This document shows, piece after piece, positions 25,872 to 34,742 of a stretch of DNA of 64,000 nucleotides. This DNA comes from Bacillus kexueae (lineage in GTDB: Bacteria; Bacillota; Bacilli; Bacillales; Aeribacillaceae): positions 744,001 to 808,000 of the forward strand of contig NZ_JALAZE010000001.1 in assembly GCF_022809095.1 (NCBI RefSeq), in the 5' to 3' direction. The notes below the pieces were generated by a model. The model saw only the letters and a program-made list of their open reading frames with translations. It did no database searches and was not told the DNA's origin. The position numbers and the translations under genes are program-made. Every line of letters begins with the position of its first letter. Position 1 is the stretch's first letter.

Positions 25872-26447
25872 TTAATTTGCCGATAATCCTTTTAGCAAAT
25901 ACCGTTCAAAAAGGTTAGCAATCTCTTCCTTTGATAGCGGCGTATGATGTTTTTCCCAGTCGAAGACGAGTGAAAAGTATAATTTTAATATGATGAAGGC
26001 CGTAATTTCAGGATCACAAGGAGTTATTTCTCCTTTTTCGATAGCGGTTTCAATTTTTCCCTTAATATATTCAATAATCATTTGTTCGATTTTGTGTACA
26101 ACCGCTTGAACCGCAGGTGTACCTAAATCATGGCTTTCTTGAAAAATCTTAATCGTCAAATGATGTTTTTTTCGATATTCAAGAATTTTGTATAATGCAC
26201 GGTGCGCATTTTCAAAAAAAGGGGCAGACTCGTCAAAAACCCGATCAGCTTCTACCTTCATTTCATGTAGTAAAGAAGAGATAATTTCATCGAATAATTC
26301 CTCTTTATTTTTAAAAAACGTGTAAATCGTCCCTTTCCCTACGTTGGCCATCTTTGCCACTTGGTCCATCGTCGTCGCCTTATACCCAAAATGAGCAAAC
26401 GATTTTTCCGCTGCTTCGACAATTGCCTTTCGTCGATCAAAATTCAA
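25872..26447 (-). CDS. TetR-family regulator (YhgD-like)
   Basis: About 191 residues with a TetR helix-turn-helix (residues 5-50, AAEKSFAHFGYKATTMDQVAKMANVGKG split over the turn) and a helical ligand domain. The frame opens at a GTG at 26456, but the GAGGTG ribosome site touches that codon; the TTG at 26447 has proper spacing. B. subtilis has yhgD next to the hem and pbpF block followed by the membrane gene yhgE. Here the same neighbourhood is present but no yhgE-like gene. A dyad operator lies just upstream. Confidence 0.88.
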   Translation of the reverse strand: MNFDRRKAIVEAAEKSFAHFGYKATTMDQVAKMANVGKGTIYTFFKNKEELFDEIISSLLHEMKVEADRVFDESAPFFENAHRALYKILEYRKKHHLTIKIFQESHDLGTPAVQAVVHKIEQMIIEYIKGKIETAIEKGEITPCDPEITAFIILKLYFSLVFDWEKHHTPLSKEEIANLFERYLLKGLSAN

Positions 26448-26468
26448 TTCGAACACACCTCGCTAAAG

Positions 26469-26493
26469 TTGACTATATGATACATTCAGTCAA
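26469..26493. promoter_or_regulatory. TetR-type operator
   Basis: An inverted repeat TTGACT-N13-AGTCAA lies 22 bases upstream of the TetR-family start. The size and position fit an autoregulatory TetR site. Confidence 0.6.
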
Positions 26494-26598
26494 TTAGTTC
26501 CATTTCATCCTATCAAATTGGCATTCAGGAGTCAATTTTATCAAACAACCTATTAGAAGTTCAATTTTCTCGTGAGGCAGCTTTTATTTAAAAACGAA

Positions 26599-26900
26599 AT
26601 AAGAAACATAAATGATTTTACACTCACACCCCGGACATGAAAATTTATTCTCCCCGAGGTTTTTTCTTTCTACCATCTACCTATCATGATCGATCATTCA
26701 GCTCATAGGTAATTTTTATTTTCACAGAAAAAGCGCAAAGCACAAGCCCTTAGGCGAAGGGCGCTTGAGGACCTGCAAGGAGGCTTCCGTCGCCACAGCA
26801 GGGCCGAAGCGACCCTAGCTGATGGCGCATGGAACTAGACACCAAAAAAACTGTAAGAGAATACTTTAACACTTTATTGAACTTAAACTTTCTGTAACAA
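26599..26900 (+). repeat. Terminator-abutting dispersed element, copy 6 (full length, modules A + B)
   Basis: The most complete copy. Module A is about 130 bases: ATAAGAAACATA, the hairpin CCCCGG...CCGAGG, ACCATCTACCTATCATGATCG and GTAATTTTTATTTTCACAG. Module B is about 170 bases: AAAAGCGCAAAGC, GTCCTTA-like and GAGGACC arms, GGCTTCCGTCGCCACAGCAGGGCCGAAGCGACC, a GGAACTAGACACC variant and a tail ending TTTCTGTAACAA. There is no coding potential. Closing pairs exist between AAGCGC on the left and GCGCTT on the right in most copies. It abuts the ohr terminator. Confidence 0.92.
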
Positions 26901-26905
26901 TAAAA

Positions 26906-26932
26906 AAGCCCTCAAAAGAGTTTTGAGGGCTA
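26906..26932 (-). terminator. Terminator of ohr
   Basis: Stem GCCCTCAAAA / TTTTGAGGGC with a short loop, followed by TTTTTT on the minus strand and the end of element copy 6. Confidence 0.92.
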
Positions 26933-26966
26933 GGGGCGAATAAGCACTAACATTACTACGTTGCCG

Positions 26967-27383
26967 TTATGATAGAACATTTAATTTTACGTCAATATTA
27001 CCACGTGTAGCCTTTGAGTACGGACATACTTGATGAGCTGCGTTCACAAGTTCATTTGCAACCTCTTCTGATACGCCGTCAATTTTCACATCTAATTGGG
27101 CGGATAATCCAAAGCCTGTGTCGTCTTTTCCTATTGTTACATGAGCCGTTACAGATGTTTCTTTCACTTCTACGCGTTTTTGACGAATGACAAGATTTAA
27201 CGCACTATCGAAGCATGCTGCATACCCAGCGGCAAAAAGTTGTTCTGGGTTCGTTGCATTACCGCCTGCTCCTCCTAATTCTTTTGGCATTTTTACTTCT
27301 AAATCAAGAACACCATCTGTAGATTTTACAAAACCGTTACGGCCACCTGCCGCTGTTACTGTCGCTGTATATAATGGTTGCAT
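26967..27383 (-). CDS. ohr: Organic hydroperoxide resistance protein Ohr
   Basis: Thiol peroxidase of the OsmC/Ohr family that reduces organic and fatty acid hydroperoxides. 138 residues from the ATG at 27383 (behind AAAGGAG; the frame opens further upstream inside the promoter). The two redox cysteines are visible in ACFDSALNLV (about residue 60) and VCPYSKATRGN (about 124). The neighbouring gene encodes the peroxide-sensing repressor OhrR, and an OhrR-like dyad covers the promoter. Confidence 0.96.
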   Translation of the reverse strand: MQPLYTATVTAAGGRNGFVKSTDGVLDLEVKMPKELGGAGGNATNPEQLFAAGYAACFDSALNLVIRQKRVEVKETSVTAHVTIGKDDTGFGLSAQLDVKIDGVSEEVANELVNAAHQVCPYSKATRGNIDVKLNVLS

Positions 27384-27404
27384 TTTTTCGTCTCCTTTAT
27401 TTAC

Positions 27405-27432
27405 AAAATTATATTGTGCACAATTAAATTTT
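27405..27432. promoter_or_regulatory. OhrR-type operator at the ohr promoter
   Basis: A 28-base near-perfect dyad centred on TTGTGCACAA, with outer arms AAAATT / AATTTT. It overlaps the predicted -10 and start region, so bound OhrR would block ohr transcription. Confidence 0.75.
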
Positions 27433-27455
27433 ACATAATATAAATTTCTTGTCAA
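27428..27455 (-). promoter_or_regulatory. Sigma-A promoter of ohr
   Basis: TTGACA at 27455-27450 and TAAAAT at 27433-27428 on the minus strand, with a 16-base spacer. Confidence 0.75.
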
Positions 27456-27579
27456 CCTTTTTTACTTTTTCACATAAAACCAGTCGTATTTCTGAAAGTT
27501 TTGACATATTCCGATACCTAGTCTTTCTGCCCTCATATTTTTTCTAAGAAAAAAAGAAGCAATTGGTGTTTAAGAGCTT

Positions 27580-27604
27580 AAAAAAAAATGAGCCAGTGGC
27601 TCAT
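27580..27604 (-). terminator. Terminator of ohrR
   Basis: Stem ATGAGCC / GGCTCAT with a three-base loop, followed by TTTTTTTTT on the minus strand. Confidence 0.92.
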
Positions 27605-27655
27605 ATAACATTTATTGTTGACCTTTACTAATCAAGTATCCGGTCATTCAAATAT

Positions 27656-28093
27656 TTATTCTTCATTTAATTTCGTTAAAAATGAACGCAATAATGGCAT
27701 TAATAGTGCCAGTTCTTCTTCTTTAACTTTTGCTTTTTCAATAATCGCATTAGGAATGCATTTAGCTTTTTCGCGTAGCACTTTTCCTTTCTCTGTGAGA
27801 AAAATGAACACCGTTCTTTCATCTTCTGTTGAACGCGAGCGAGTTATTAGCTCATTAGCTTCCATCCGCTTTAGCATCGGCGTTAACGTTCCAGAGTCAA
27901 GATATAGCTTCTTCCCTAGTTCTTTTACCGAAACACCGTCTTTTTCCCACAAAACAAGTAGTGCCAAATATTGTGGATACGTAATGTCTAATTCTTGCAA
28001 TATCGGACGATACAGTTTCGTCATTTCTCTTGAACTAGCATATATTAAAAAACATAACTGATGATCGAGTTTTAAATGGTCACATTGTTCCAT
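27656..28093 (-). CDS. ohrR: Peroxide-sensing MarR-family repressor OhrR
   Basis: 145 residues, strongly like B. subtilis OhrR. The sensing cysteine is Cys14 in LCFLIYASSREMTKLYRP (Cys15 in B. subtilis numbering), followed by the winged-helix segment LYLDSGTLTPMLKRME and the wing STEDERTVFIFLT. Oxidation of the cysteine by organic peroxides releases DNA and induces ohr. Starts at an ATG behind GGGAAGAG. An extra cysteine at residue 4 is not usual. Confidence 0.96.
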   Translation of the reverse strand: MEQCDHLKLDHQLCFLIYASSREMTKLYRPILQELDITYPQYLALLVLWEKDGVSVKELGKKLYLDSGTLTPMLKRMEANELITRSRSTEDERTVFIFLTEKGKVLREKAKCIPNAIIEKAKVKEEELALLMPLLRSFLTKLNEE

Positions 28094-28190
28094 AGCTCTT
28101 CCCTACCTTTTATCCTTCGCATACCTTTTATTAAAACGCTTGAGACGAAAAAAAGCAAATCTCACAACAGTAGAGTCGCCTGCCGTAACG

Positions 28191-28307
28191 TAAGAAAAGC
28201 GAAAAGCGCAAGGCCTTAGGCGAAGCGACCCGAGCTGATGGCGCTTGGAGCTAGACACCAAAAAACTATAAAGGGAATACTTTAACACTTTATTGAACTT
28301 AAAATAA
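28191..28307 (+). repeat. Terminator-abutting dispersed element, copy 7 (internally shortened)
   Basis: Left end TAAGAAAAGCG, then directly to the GGCGAAGCGACCCGAG block, GGCGCTTGGAGCTAGACACC and a tail that stops at TTGAACTTAAAATAAA. The CTTTCTGTAAC part is deleted. It still abuts a terminator, that of hemY. Confidence 0.85.
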
Positions 28308-28310
28308 AAA

Positions 28311-28338
28311 AGCCTCCAAGATCGTTTCTCGGAGGCAT
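28311..28338 (-). terminator. Terminator of hemE-hemH-hemY
   Basis: Stem GCCTCC / GGAGGC extended by AGA/TCT pairs, followed by TTTTTTATTTT on the minus strand. Confidence 0.92.
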
Positions 28339-28349
28339 AGTGAACAAAA

Positions 28350-29774
28350 CTAATTGTGTGTAAGAATTCGTTTCTCTGCTTGCAAATAAGATAGGACATC
28401 TTGTACAGCTTGCTTTCCTTGATCAATACAATCTGGTATTCCAATGCCTTCAAAAGATGCACCTGTTAAATAAATACCAGGAATCGATTCTTTCATTTGA
28501 CGTTTAATCAATTGAACTTGTTCTTTGTGCCCGATTTGATATTGTGGCATGGAATGCTTTAGTCGAGAAACGATGGAGAAGTCTGGCTCTCCACTGATAT
28601 CCATGATTCGTTTTAAATCATCCATGACCGTTTTCAAAATAATATCATCGGATTGTTCAACAATGGCCTCATCACCAGCTTTTCCTACGTAAGCACGAAG
28701 CAATGCTTTTCCTTTCGGCGCTGTGTGCGGCCACTTTCGATGTGTCCACGTACAAGCAGTAATCGTAAAACCACTGTTTCGTGAGATGACAAACCCGGTA
28801 CCGTTTGATGTAAGCTTTACCGCTTCTTCTGGAAAAGCCATCGCAACCGTTGCAACAGATGTAGCAGGCATTGAATCGAAATAAGACAAATCGATGCGAT
28901 TGTCTTGAACGAGGTTCGTCAACACTTGATGAGACGTAGATACAATGACACTATCGGCTGCCATTTCCTCCCCATTACTCAAAGTAAGGGTGTATCCTTC
29001 ACCTGTTTTGACAAATCGTTCAACTTTTATCCCTTTTTTCACATCTACAGCCGTTAATTGCTTTTCGATTTCTTCTACAACAGATTGTAGACCAGTCTTT
29101 ACTGTTTGAAAGATTCCTTTTTTCCGCTTAGGCTGTGCCTTTGGCATTGTTTTCTTCAATCCAACAATTAAACTTCGATTTTTTTGCTCCATTTCGTAAA
29201 ATTGAGGGAAAGTAGATAACAAGCTCATATCGTCTATGTTTCCAGCGTAAATGCCCGATAATAGCGGTTCAATTAAATTATCGACGACTTCATCTCCTAG
29301 ACGCCTTCTAAAAAATTGTCCAAGAGATTGATCTCCCTCCACCGTGCGTTTTGGCAAGATAAAATCGTAAGCTGCTCGCATTTTTCCCGGAATAGAAAAA
29401 AGTCCTGATGTAATAAACGGCCCAATGTTTGTTGGAATCCCCATGACAGATCCTTCTGGAATCGGATTTAATTGCTCGCGGGCAAATACGTACGCTTGTC
29501 CGGTTGCGTTGTTCACTAATTCCTTTTCCATTTCTAAATCTTTTACTAATTGGGTTGCGCTTTTTTTCCGCTCTAAAAACGAGTCAGGCCCTCTTTCAAT
29601 TACGAATCCATCTTTACGGACGGTTTCGATCTTCCCACCAAGCTGAGGCTTTGCTTCAATAAGGGAAATTTCAATCGGAAGCTTTTGGTCTAGCACTTCC
29701 TTTTGTAAATAAAATGCTGCCGATAGACCAGTGATTCCTCCTCCGATAATTACAACTTTTTTTCTATTTTCCAT
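28350..29774 (-). CDS. hemY: Coproporphyrinogen III / protoporphyrinogen oxidase
   Basis: FAD-dependent oxidase of the Gram-positive coproporphyrin-dependent heme pathway, where HemY makes coproporphyrin III. About 474 residues from the ATG at 29774 (behind AGAAGGCG). FAD-binding GGGITGLSAAFYL near residue 11, RGPDSFLERK near 55 and a C-terminal GIGIPDCI-type FAD loop near 445. The upstream part of the open frame overlaps the end of hemH only in part and lacks a ribosome site. Third gene of the hemEHY operon. Confidence 0.97.
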   Translation of the reverse strand: MENRKKVVIIGGGITGLSAAFYLQKEVLDQKLPIEISLIEAKPQLGGKIETVRKDGFVIERGPDSFLERKKSATQLVKDLEMEKELVNNATGQAYVFAREQLNPIPEGSVMGIPTNIGPFITSGLFSIPGKMRAAYDFILPKRTVEGDQSLGQFFRRRLGDEVVDNLIEPLLSGIYAGNIDDMSLLSTFPQFYEMEQKNRSLIVGLKKTMPKAQPKRKKGIFQTVKTGLQSVVEEIEKQLTAVDVKKGIKVERFVKTGEGYTLTLSNGEEMAADSVIVSTSHQVLTNLVQDNRIDLSYFDSMPATSVATVAMAFPEEAVKLTSNGTGFVISRNSGFTITACTWTHRKWPHTAPKGKALLRAYVGKAGDEAIVEQSDDIILKTVMDDLKRIMDISGEPDFSIVSRLKHSMPQYQIGHKEQVQLIKRQMKESIPGIYLTGASFEGIGIPDCIDQGKQAVQDVLSYLQAEKRILTHN

Positions 29775-29788
29775 CTTTATCGCCTTCT

Positions 29789-30730
29789 TTATTGTCTCTT
29801 TTGTGCAACATGATTTAATACAACGGTTGCAAGACAATCAATAAATTCAGGTTTTGCATTTGGCATTTCCGGTCGATAATAAGAAGCATTTAATTCGTCG
29901 GTTACTACTTTACATTCAATGTCATTGTCGTATAACACTTCTAAATGGTCCGATACGAACCCAACTGGAATGTATACGAACGTTTGATACCCTTTTTCTT
30001 CATATAAATCTCGGGTTAGATCTTGAACATCTGGTCCTAACCATGGCTCAGGCGTGTTTCCTTCACTTTGCCAACCAACGACATAGTCCGTAATGTTTGC
30101 TTCCTTCGCAATTAAATCCGCCGTTTCTTGTAATTGGTCAGGGTACGGATCGCCGAGCTCTTTAATTTTTTCCGGTAAACTATGTGCAGAAACGATTAAC
30201 ACAGCGCTACTTTTCTCTTCTTCAGACATTTTGGCATACGTTTCATTCACCTGATTGACCCAATATTGAATGAATTTTGGCTCTTGATACCAGCTTTCGA
30301 CAGATGTAATCGTCAAACCTCCGAGCTTTTCCGCCTCTGTTTTTGCCCGATTATTATAAGACTTTACACTAAATGTTGAGAAATGCGGAGCTAATACGAT
30401 GCTGACCGCCTCTGTAATCCCATCTTGATGCATTGCTTGTACAGCATCTTCAATAAATGGCTCAATATGTTTTAAACCTAAATAGCTTTTAAATTCAATC
30501 TCGTCTTGAATCGAATTTAAATGATCTTCTAGTTTTTTTGCTTGCTCTTCTGTTATTTTCGCTAAAGGAGAAATGCCTCCAATGGCGCGGTAGCGATCTG
30601 TTAACTCTTGAATCGCTTCCTCACTCGGCTTACGTCCGCGACGAATATGCGTATAATAGCGCTCAATGTCCTCCTCTTTGTAAGGAGTACCGTAGGCCAT
30701 TACGAGTAAGCCCATTTTCTTTTTCGTCAT
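29789..30730 (-). CDS. hemH: Ferrochelatase (coproporphyrin-type)
   Basis: Inserts Fe2+ into the porphyrin ring. About 313 residues. Catalytic His in [10 protein letters not shown] near residue 183 and acidic metal site in [14 protein letters not shown] near 258. The ATG at 30730 behind GAGGTG is preferred; the upstream in-frame ATG at 30763 would overlap hemE by 23 bases and lacks a good ribosome site. Middle gene of hemEHY. Confidence 0.97.
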   Translation of the reverse strand: MTKKKMGLLVMAYGTPYKEEDIERYYTHIRRGRKPSEEAIQELTDRYRAIGGISPLAKITEEQAKKLEDHLNSIQDEIEFKSYLGLKHIEPFIEDAVQAMHQDGITEAVSIVLAPHFSTFSVKSYNNRAKTEAEKLGGLTITSVESWYQEPKFIQYWVNQVNETYAKMSEEEKSSAVLIVSAHSLPEKIKELGDPYPDQLQETADLIAKEANITDYVVGWQSEGNTPEPWLGPDVQDLTRDLYEEKGYQTFVYIPVGFVSDHLEVLYDNDIECKVVTDELNASYYRPEMPNAKPEFIDCLATVVLNHVAQKRQ

Positions 30731-30740
30731 GCTTAACACC

Positions 30741-31784
30741 TCATTTTTTGCTTGAGTATTCATGAATAAACGCCGTTAATCGCTTTAACGTTTCCGGCTT
30801 TACTTGTGGAAATACACCGTGTCCAAGATTGAAAATGTATCCATCTTGCATCATACCCGCATCTAAAATGGCTTTTGCTCTTTCTTCAATCACTTCCCAA
30901 GGAGCAAGTAAGATAGCTGGGTCTAAATTCCCTTGAAGTGTTTTCGTTAAGCCCATTTGACGCGCTTCTGTAATCGGTAAACGCCAATCCAAACCAACGA
31001 CATCTAGCGGCAGGTCATGCCACTCTTTTGCCAAATGACCTGCACCGACACCGAACATAATGAGCGGAACATTTTTTTTACGTAATTCAGAGAAAATTCG
31101 CTCCATCGTCGGTTTAATAAAATAACGATAGTCCGCTACGTTTAATGTTCCAACCCACGAATCAAAAATTTGGATTGCTTTTGCCCCTGCATCAATTTGA
31201 GCGTTTACATATGTAATAGTCATTTGTGCCAACTTGTCCATCAGCGCAAACCATGCTTTCGGTTCTGCATACATAAATGCCTTTGTCTTATTGTAATTTT
31301 TTGAAGGTCCGCCTTCAATCATATAGCTTGCCAGTGTAAATGGAGCACCTGCAAAACCGATTAAAGGTACCGATAACTGTTCATTTGTTAATAGTTTAAT
31401 CGTATCTAATACGTACGGAACATCTTCTTCTGGATTAATTTCGCCTAGCTTTTCTACATCTTGCATTGAGCGAATTGGATTATCAATAACCGGTCCAATT
31501 CCTGTTTTAATTTCTACATCCACTCCAATTGCAGGTAGTGGCGTCATAATATCCTTATATAAAATAGCTGCGTCGACATTATACTGCTCAACTGGTAGTC
31601 TCGTTACATACGCACACAATTCTGGTTGATGCGTAATTTCAAATAAGCTGTATTTCTCTTTTAATGCACGATATTCCGGCTGTGAACGCCCTGCTTGTCG
31701 CATATACCATACTGGTACATGATCTGTTTTTTCACCACGTGCCGCTTTTAAAAATGTATCGTTAAACTCTTTCTGTTGAGTCAT
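30741..31784 (-). CDS. hemE: Uroporphyrinogen decarboxylase
   Basis: Decarboxylates uroporphyrinogen III to coproporphyrinogen III. 347 residues, with the N-terminal signature [17 protein letters not shown] at about 23-39 and the catalytic Asp in [10 protein letters not shown] near residue 75. Starts at an ATG behind AAAGGGGG. First gene of hemEHY. In the 150 bases upstream, the octamer GATATATT occurs twice 15 bases apart, but no clear operator was recognised. Confidence 0.98.
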   Translation of the reverse strand: MTQQKEFNDTFLKAARGEKTDHVPVWYMRQAGRSQPEYRALKEKYSLFEITHQPELCAYVTRLPVEQYNVDAAILYKDIMTPLPAIGVDVEIKTGIGPVIDNPIRSMQDVEKLGEINPEEDVPYVLDTIKLLTNEQLSVPLIGFAGAPFTLASYMIEGGPSKNYNKTKAFMYAEPKAWFALMDKLAQMTITYVNAQIDAGAKAIQIFDSWVGTLNVADYRYFIKPTMERIFSELRKKNVPLIMFGVGAGHLAKEWHDLPLDVVGLDWRLPITEARQMGLTKTLQGNLDPAILLAPWEVIEERAKAILDAGMMQDGYIFNLGHGVFPQVKPETLKRLTAFIHEYSSKK

Positions 31785-31938
31785 CGTAATCCCCCTTTAG
31801 AAGCATGTTTCTTTCACGTTGAATATATCCTTTTCCAATATATCGTTTTCATCGTTTCTTGTATAGAAATAAACAGCAATTTTCAAAAAATCGACGAAAC
31901 AATTTGACCATTTTATGACGGCCAATCACCTTATCCAT

Positions 31939-34071
31939 TTATCCCCAATTCGGAACAACATAATCCGTTCCTTGCCCCTCTTTCTGCGTTTGTGGGTTGT
32001 ATGGAACGACTTGATAAGCATCCCCTGAAAAAATATTTACGAAAGTCATTTCATACAGCCCTTTTCCTTGAACGCTTCCGATAAACTCACGTTCGCCATC
32101 CTTCCCTTTGCGATAAATTTTATAAACAACTCGCTCATCCGCTTGCGGTTTCCACGCTAGTTGAACCGTAAACAATTGAAGAGGCTTAAAAGTGTAGGTT
32201 ACACGATAATTTTCTATTCTCTCTAAACGAATAGGCTCTTCTAAATCAACGAGTCCATCAGGGAGGGAAAAAACTTTTTTCGCTTCGATATGTGTATCTT
32301 TCATAATTGCTTTAAACAGTTTTGTCGCATAGGAACTCCCTGCTTTTAAGTATTGTTGCTCATTCGTTTGATCGTAACCGATCCAAACTGCTCCACTCAC
32401 CTCAGGTGTAAAACCAGCAAACCAAGCATCTTTCGCCGCTCCTTCTTTCCCTAAAAAGGAGGTAGTCCCTGTTTTCCCTGCTAATGCGCCATTGTATTCT
32501 CCATGAATAGCTGTACCTTGCTTGACTACCTGCTCGAGCATCCGTGTCATATTCCAAGCAGTTTGCTGAGAATACACAACTGTTTTCACTCGGTTTGGGG
32601 GAGACAGTTCCTTCCCTTCTTGATTGTAAATCGCTTGGATAAAATAAGGCTCACTGTACGTGCCATTTTGGGCAAATGTGCGATAGGCGTTCGCTAGCTC
32701 AATCGGTGATACCCCGTAAGATAAACCGCCAAGTGCAACAGCAAGTCCTTCATCCTCAATCTTTATACCATTTTTTTCTAAATACTTTTTCCCGGTCTCA
32801 ACACCAAGCTTTTCCATTACCCATACGGCTGGAACGTTTTTAGATGAAATAAGTGCGTCAAACATAGTTACAATGCCATCATATTTTTGATCGTGATTTT
32901 GTGGGGTGTAATCACCAAAACTCATCTTCTCATCTTTTAAAAACGAATAAGGCTCAAATAACCCTTCCTCCATAGCAGGTGCATAGACGGCAATCGGCTT
33001 CATCGTTGAACCAGGTTGTTTTTTCACATCTACTCGGTTCAAGCCTTTCCGTACATAATTTCGGCCACCAATTGCAGAAATTACACCGCCTGTTTCATTG
33101 TCAATGAGGACGAAAGCCCCTTCTACCGCATCGTTCGTTCCTGGGAAGTAGACATCTTCTTGAAATAATTCATATGCCCGCTTTTGTAAGTGGGCATTTA
33201 CGGGAACGACGATTCGATATCCTCCTTTTAAAAGCGCTTCATTCGATAATTGGTATTTTTCTTCTGCTTCTGCTAACACCATATCAATGTACGTTGAAAG
33301 CCACGGCATGTCTTGTATTTCTTTGACTTTTAAACCAATCGTTTTCCCTTGATTCCGAACGGCTTCTTCAGGTGTAATGAAATTTTGCTTTTCCATTAAA
33401 TCCAACACGAGATTACGTCTTTTTTTGCTCTTTTCTTCATTTAGAAGAGGGGAGTAAGTGGCGGGCGCTTTCGGAATGCCCGCTAACAGCGCAGCTTCAT
33501 CTAGCTTTAATTCATTTACATCTTTTTGAAAATAAAACTGCGATGCTGCTTGAATCCCGTAAACGCCATGTCCAAAGTACACTTGGTTTAAATACATTTC
33601 CAATATTTTATCCTTTGGATATTTTCGCTCAAGGTTTATGGCAATGATGGCTTCTTTCGTTTTCCGAAGCAACGTCTTATCTTGTGTTAAAAACACATTT
33701 TTCGCCAATTGCTGGGTAATCGTGCTTCCCCCTTCCACTTTCCCACCCGCAAGAAGGTCTCGGTATAGAGCTCGTCCAATAGCACGCAAATCAATTCCAG
33801 TATGTTCATAAAACCGTTTATCTTCTACAGCGATAAACGCATTCCGTACTGAATCGGGTATATCTGTTATTTCTACGTACTCTCGATTCTCGACGTAAAT
33901 CTTTGTGATGGTATTTCCATCTAAATCAACTAATTCAGAAGACGTATTTAAAATGAGTTTCTTTTCATCCACTACATAATTACCGAGAAAAAGAATAAAC
34001 ATATATCCAATGAAGGCCACGATCGAAGTACTTGCAACCAATAGAAAAATATTCAACCATTTGTTATTCAA
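31939..34071 (-). CDS. pbpF: Class A penicillin-binding protein (PBP2C)
   Basis: A bifunctional peptidoglycan synthase of 710 residues, close to B. subtilis PbpF (714). One N-terminal membrane helix (about 8-30), a glycosyltransferase family 51 domain (about 60-230, EDKRFYEHTGID and GGSTITQQLAKN) and a transpeptidase domain (about 330-600) with active-site S in KPGSTMKPI, SKN in SSKNVPAV and KTG in AGKTGTT. TTG start behind GAGGTG. The position beside hemEHY matches B. subtilis. PbpF contributes to vegetative and spore-wall synthesis there. Confidence 0.96.
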   Translation of the reverse strand: MNNKWLNIFLLVASTSIVAFIGYMFILFLGNYVVDEKKLILNTSSELVDLDGNTITKIYVENREYVEITDIPDSVRNAFIAVEDKRFYEHTGIDLRAIGRALYRDLLAGGKVEGGSTITQQLAKNVFLTQDKTLLRKTKEAIIAINLERKYPKDKILEMYLNQVYFGHGVYGIQAASQFYFQKDVNELKLDEAALLAGIPKAPATYSPLLNEEKSKKRRNLVLDLMEKQNFITPEEAVRNQGKTIGLKVKEIQDMPWLSTYIDMVLAEAEEKYQLSNEALLKGGYRIVVPVNAHLQKRAYELFQEDVYFPGTNDAVEGAFVLIDNETGGVISAIGGRNYVRKGLNRVDVKKQPGSTMKPIAVYAPAMEEGLFEPYSFLKDEKMSFGDYTPQNHDQKYDGIVTMFDALISSKNVPAVWVMEKLGVETGKKYLEKNGIKIEDEGLAVALGGLSYGVSPIELANAYRTFAQNGTYSEPYFIQAIYNQEGKELSPPNRVKTVVYSQQTAWNMTRMLEQVVKQGTAIHGEYNGALAGKTGTTSFLGKEGAAKDAWFAGFTPEVSGAVWIGYDQTNEQQYLKAGSSYATKLFKAIMKDTHIEAKKVFSLPDGLVDLEEPIRLERIENYRVTYTFKPLQLFTVQLAWKPQADERVVYKIYRKGKDGEREFIGSVQGKGLYEMTFVNIFSGDAYQVVPYNPQTQKEGQGTDYVVPNWG

Positions 34072-34139
34072 TCACCTGTCACCTCGCATCTTACATCCTT
34101 TTTTCTATTATTGGGTATTATTACCTCCTCTATGTATGT

Positions 34140-34164
34140 GTTTGTAAAGAATAGACTAGGGTAA
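34140..34164 (+). promoter_or_regulatory. Possible sigma-B promoter of hmoB
   Basis: GTTTGT at 34140-34145 and GGGTAA at 34159-34164 with a 13-base spacer resemble the general-stress consensus GTTTAA-N(12-15)-GGGTAT. The gene starts 43 bases downstream. Confidence 0.4.
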
Positions 34165-34206
34165 ATAATAAAGGAAATCTCTACTCGTTAAAATGGAGGA
34201 AAAAAC

Positions 34207-34704
34207 ATGAATTTATATATGACATTTGGCACCCTTTCTTATTTACAAAAGATCGTTGCTTCACATCCTCATGAGCAAATGTTAATGCTACAAAACAAGC
34301 TTACAACGATTCTTTTGCATGAAACGACCGGTTCAACCCTTTTTAAAGAACCGATTTCGTACCAAGTACTGAAAGGTACTGGAAATATGCATCAGTTTTC
34401 TTCCTTTGTTGCCTTTCACTATTTTTCAATCACAGAAGAGGCAAAGCCGTTGTTTGAAAGTCGGGCCGAAGAGTACTTATTGAAACACCCATCTTCAAAT
34501 AGCGCTTACCGTATTTTAAGGCCTATAAAGCATAACCCTTATTTAATTATTACTTTTTGGCGTCAGGCGCTCGATTTTGAGTCATGGAACGAACGCCATC
34601 CCCTTCAAGAAATTCAGCAGACGATGGCAAAAAAGAAGTTATTCACACCTGCCTATTCGACAAAAACCTTCTCGATTATCGAGGGTATTTCCAAGGAAAT
34701 ATAA
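34207..34704 (+). CDS. hmoB: Heme-degrading monooxygenase HmoB-like
   Basis: 165 residues, matching the length and synteny of B. subtilis HmoB (YhgC, 166 residues, beside pbpF). It has a C-terminal ABM ferredoxin-like domain (about 65-155, FVAFHYFSITEEAKPLFESR and YLIITFWRQALDFESWNERH). HmoB-type enzymes open the heme ring and release iron. Good ribosome site (GGAGG) before the ATG. Its position next to the heme biosynthesis genes fits a role in heme balance. Confidence 0.88.
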   Translation: MNLYMTFGTLSYLQKIVASHPHEQMLMLQNKLTTILLHETTGSTLFKEPISYQVLKGTGNMHQFSSFVAFHYFSITEEAKPLFESRAEEYLLKHPSSNSAYRILRPIKHNPYLIITFWRQALDFESWNERHPLQEIQQTMAKKKLFTPAYSTKTFSIIEGISKEI

Positions 34705-34742
34705 AATTCGACATGGGGATTTAAGAGGAATGAGTGAAAGGT

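Noticed and set aside
26599-26740. Module A as a riboswitch
   Set aside because: It lies downstream of genes in every copy and never precedes a start codon in the proper orientation.
26599-26900. Family-1 element as an insertion sequence or group II intron
   Set aside because: There is no transposase or reverse transcriptase frame, no clear terminal inverted repeat, and I could not identify a domain V-like hairpin. Only the terminator targeting resembles class C introns.
28103-28462. Minus-strand 119-residue frame spanning element copy 7 and the end of hemY
   Set aside because: It runs through the hemY terminator and the repeat, has no ribosome site and no recognisable product.
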